Shown: positions 63,877-64,000 of the stretch, piece after piece | Position numbering within the stretch: position 1 is the first letter of the stretch | Layout: every line of letters begins with the position of its first letter | NCBI RefSeq assembly: GCF_002797445.1 | Contig: NZ_PGEP01000001.1 | Coordinates: 3,844,501-3,908,500, forward strand | DNA: 64,000 nt | Source: Acidovorax sp. 69 | GTDB taxonomy: Bacteria; Pseudomonadota; Gammaproteobacteria; Burkholderiales; Burkholderiaceae_C | Direction: 5' to 3' | Program-made: the position numbers and the translations under genes | Notes under the pieces: generated by a model | Told to the model about the DNA's origin: nothing | Database searches by the model: none | The model's input: only the letters and a program-made list of their open reading frames with translations

Positions 63877-64000
63877 ATGACCCAACCCACCGTAGGCATC
63901 ATCGGCCTGGGCGCCATGGGCGCCGGCATTGCCAAAACCTTGCGCAACAACGGCTTCGCCATCCACGTGTGCGACGTGCGCCCCGGCGTGGCCGAAGCCT
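63877..64000 (+). CDS. ltnD: NAD-dependent 3-hydroxyacid dehydrogenase, L-threonate dehydrogenase-like, truncated at the window end
   Basis: Only the first 41 residues are visible: MTQPTVGIIGLGAMGAGIA with the nucleotide-binding GxGxxG motif, then NNGFAIHVCDVRPG. The family (6-phosphogluconate/3-hydroxyisobutyrate dehydrogenase-like) includes LtnD, which is often encoded next to GntP permeases and GntR regulators. AAGGA precedes the ATG. The symbol is inferred from context and is tentative. Confidence 0.75.
   Translation, partial: MTQPTVGIIGLGAMGAGIAKTLRNNGFAIHVCDVRPGVAEA

Overview
The window looks like a chromosomal segment of a high-GC betaproteobacterium, most likely a Comamonadaceae member related to Acidovorax. 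This rests on overall gene content, the nosR-nosD-nosF-nosY-nosL order, the periplasm-facing PuuD urate oxidase type, and short intergenic palindromes of a kind I associate with that family. It is an inference from reading, not a database result. I see no rRNA, tRNA, CRISPR array or transposase gene.

Region by region. 1-6255: the end of a nitrous-oxide-reductase maturation operon (partial nosR, nosD, nosF, nosY, nosL and a second NosL-like gene). 6350-15794: housekeeping and signalling genes: DEAD-box helicase, a SulP transporter fused to STAS and cyclic-nucleotide-binding domains, a zinc metallopeptidase, pyroglutamyl peptidase, an ornithine-cyclodeaminase-family reductase, a diguanylate cyclase, a small unknown gene and dcd. 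15876-32366: first half of a purine-catabolism island: guanine deaminase, an orphan BMP binding protein, a chemoreceptor, adenine deaminase with a Rieske oxygenase, a BMP-type nucleoside/nucleobase ABC importer, a LysR regulator and xanthine dehydrogenase xdhAB. 32367-41690: a large non-coding inverted-repeat element, two c-di-GMP proteins, a Crp/Fnr regulator with an FNR-type box, a porin, glycerate kinase and a low-GC, probably acquired small regulator gene. 41829-54580: second half of the purine island: puuD, xdhC, uraH, a GntR regulator, puuE, a fused uraD-allC, an M20 hydrolase, gamma-glutamyltransferase and an NCS2 permease. 54743-64000: maeB, an NMT1/TauT-type ABC importer, a patatin-like lipoprotein, then a GntR/FCD regulator, a GntP permease and the start of an L-threonate-dehydrogenase-like gene.

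Together the purine genes can be read as one route: uptake (BMP ABC importer, NCS2 permease), deamination of adenine and guanine, oxidation to urate by XdhAB with XdhC as maturation factor, urate to hydroxyisourate (PuuD), to OHCU (UraH), to allantoin (UraD), to allantoate (PuuE) and on to ureidoglycine/ureidoglycolate (AllC part). The terminal ureidoglycolate step is not identified here. The Rieske oxygenase that is translationally coupled to adenine deaminase and the M20 hydrolase coupled to uraD-allC have no assigned step and are the best candidates for new biochemistry.

The most striking non-coding signal is a dispersed family of about 50-60 bp imperfect palindromes lying next to gene ends. 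In several places it supplies the stop codon of the neighbouring gene, and two probable degenerate copies lie inside coding sequence at inter-domain linkers (xdhA and puuD). Two inverted copies also bound the roughly 860 bp inverted-repeat element at 32369-33226. Other unexplained structures are nested inverted repeats upstream of puuD and three phased GACACTAGTG operators upstream of the low-GC gene.
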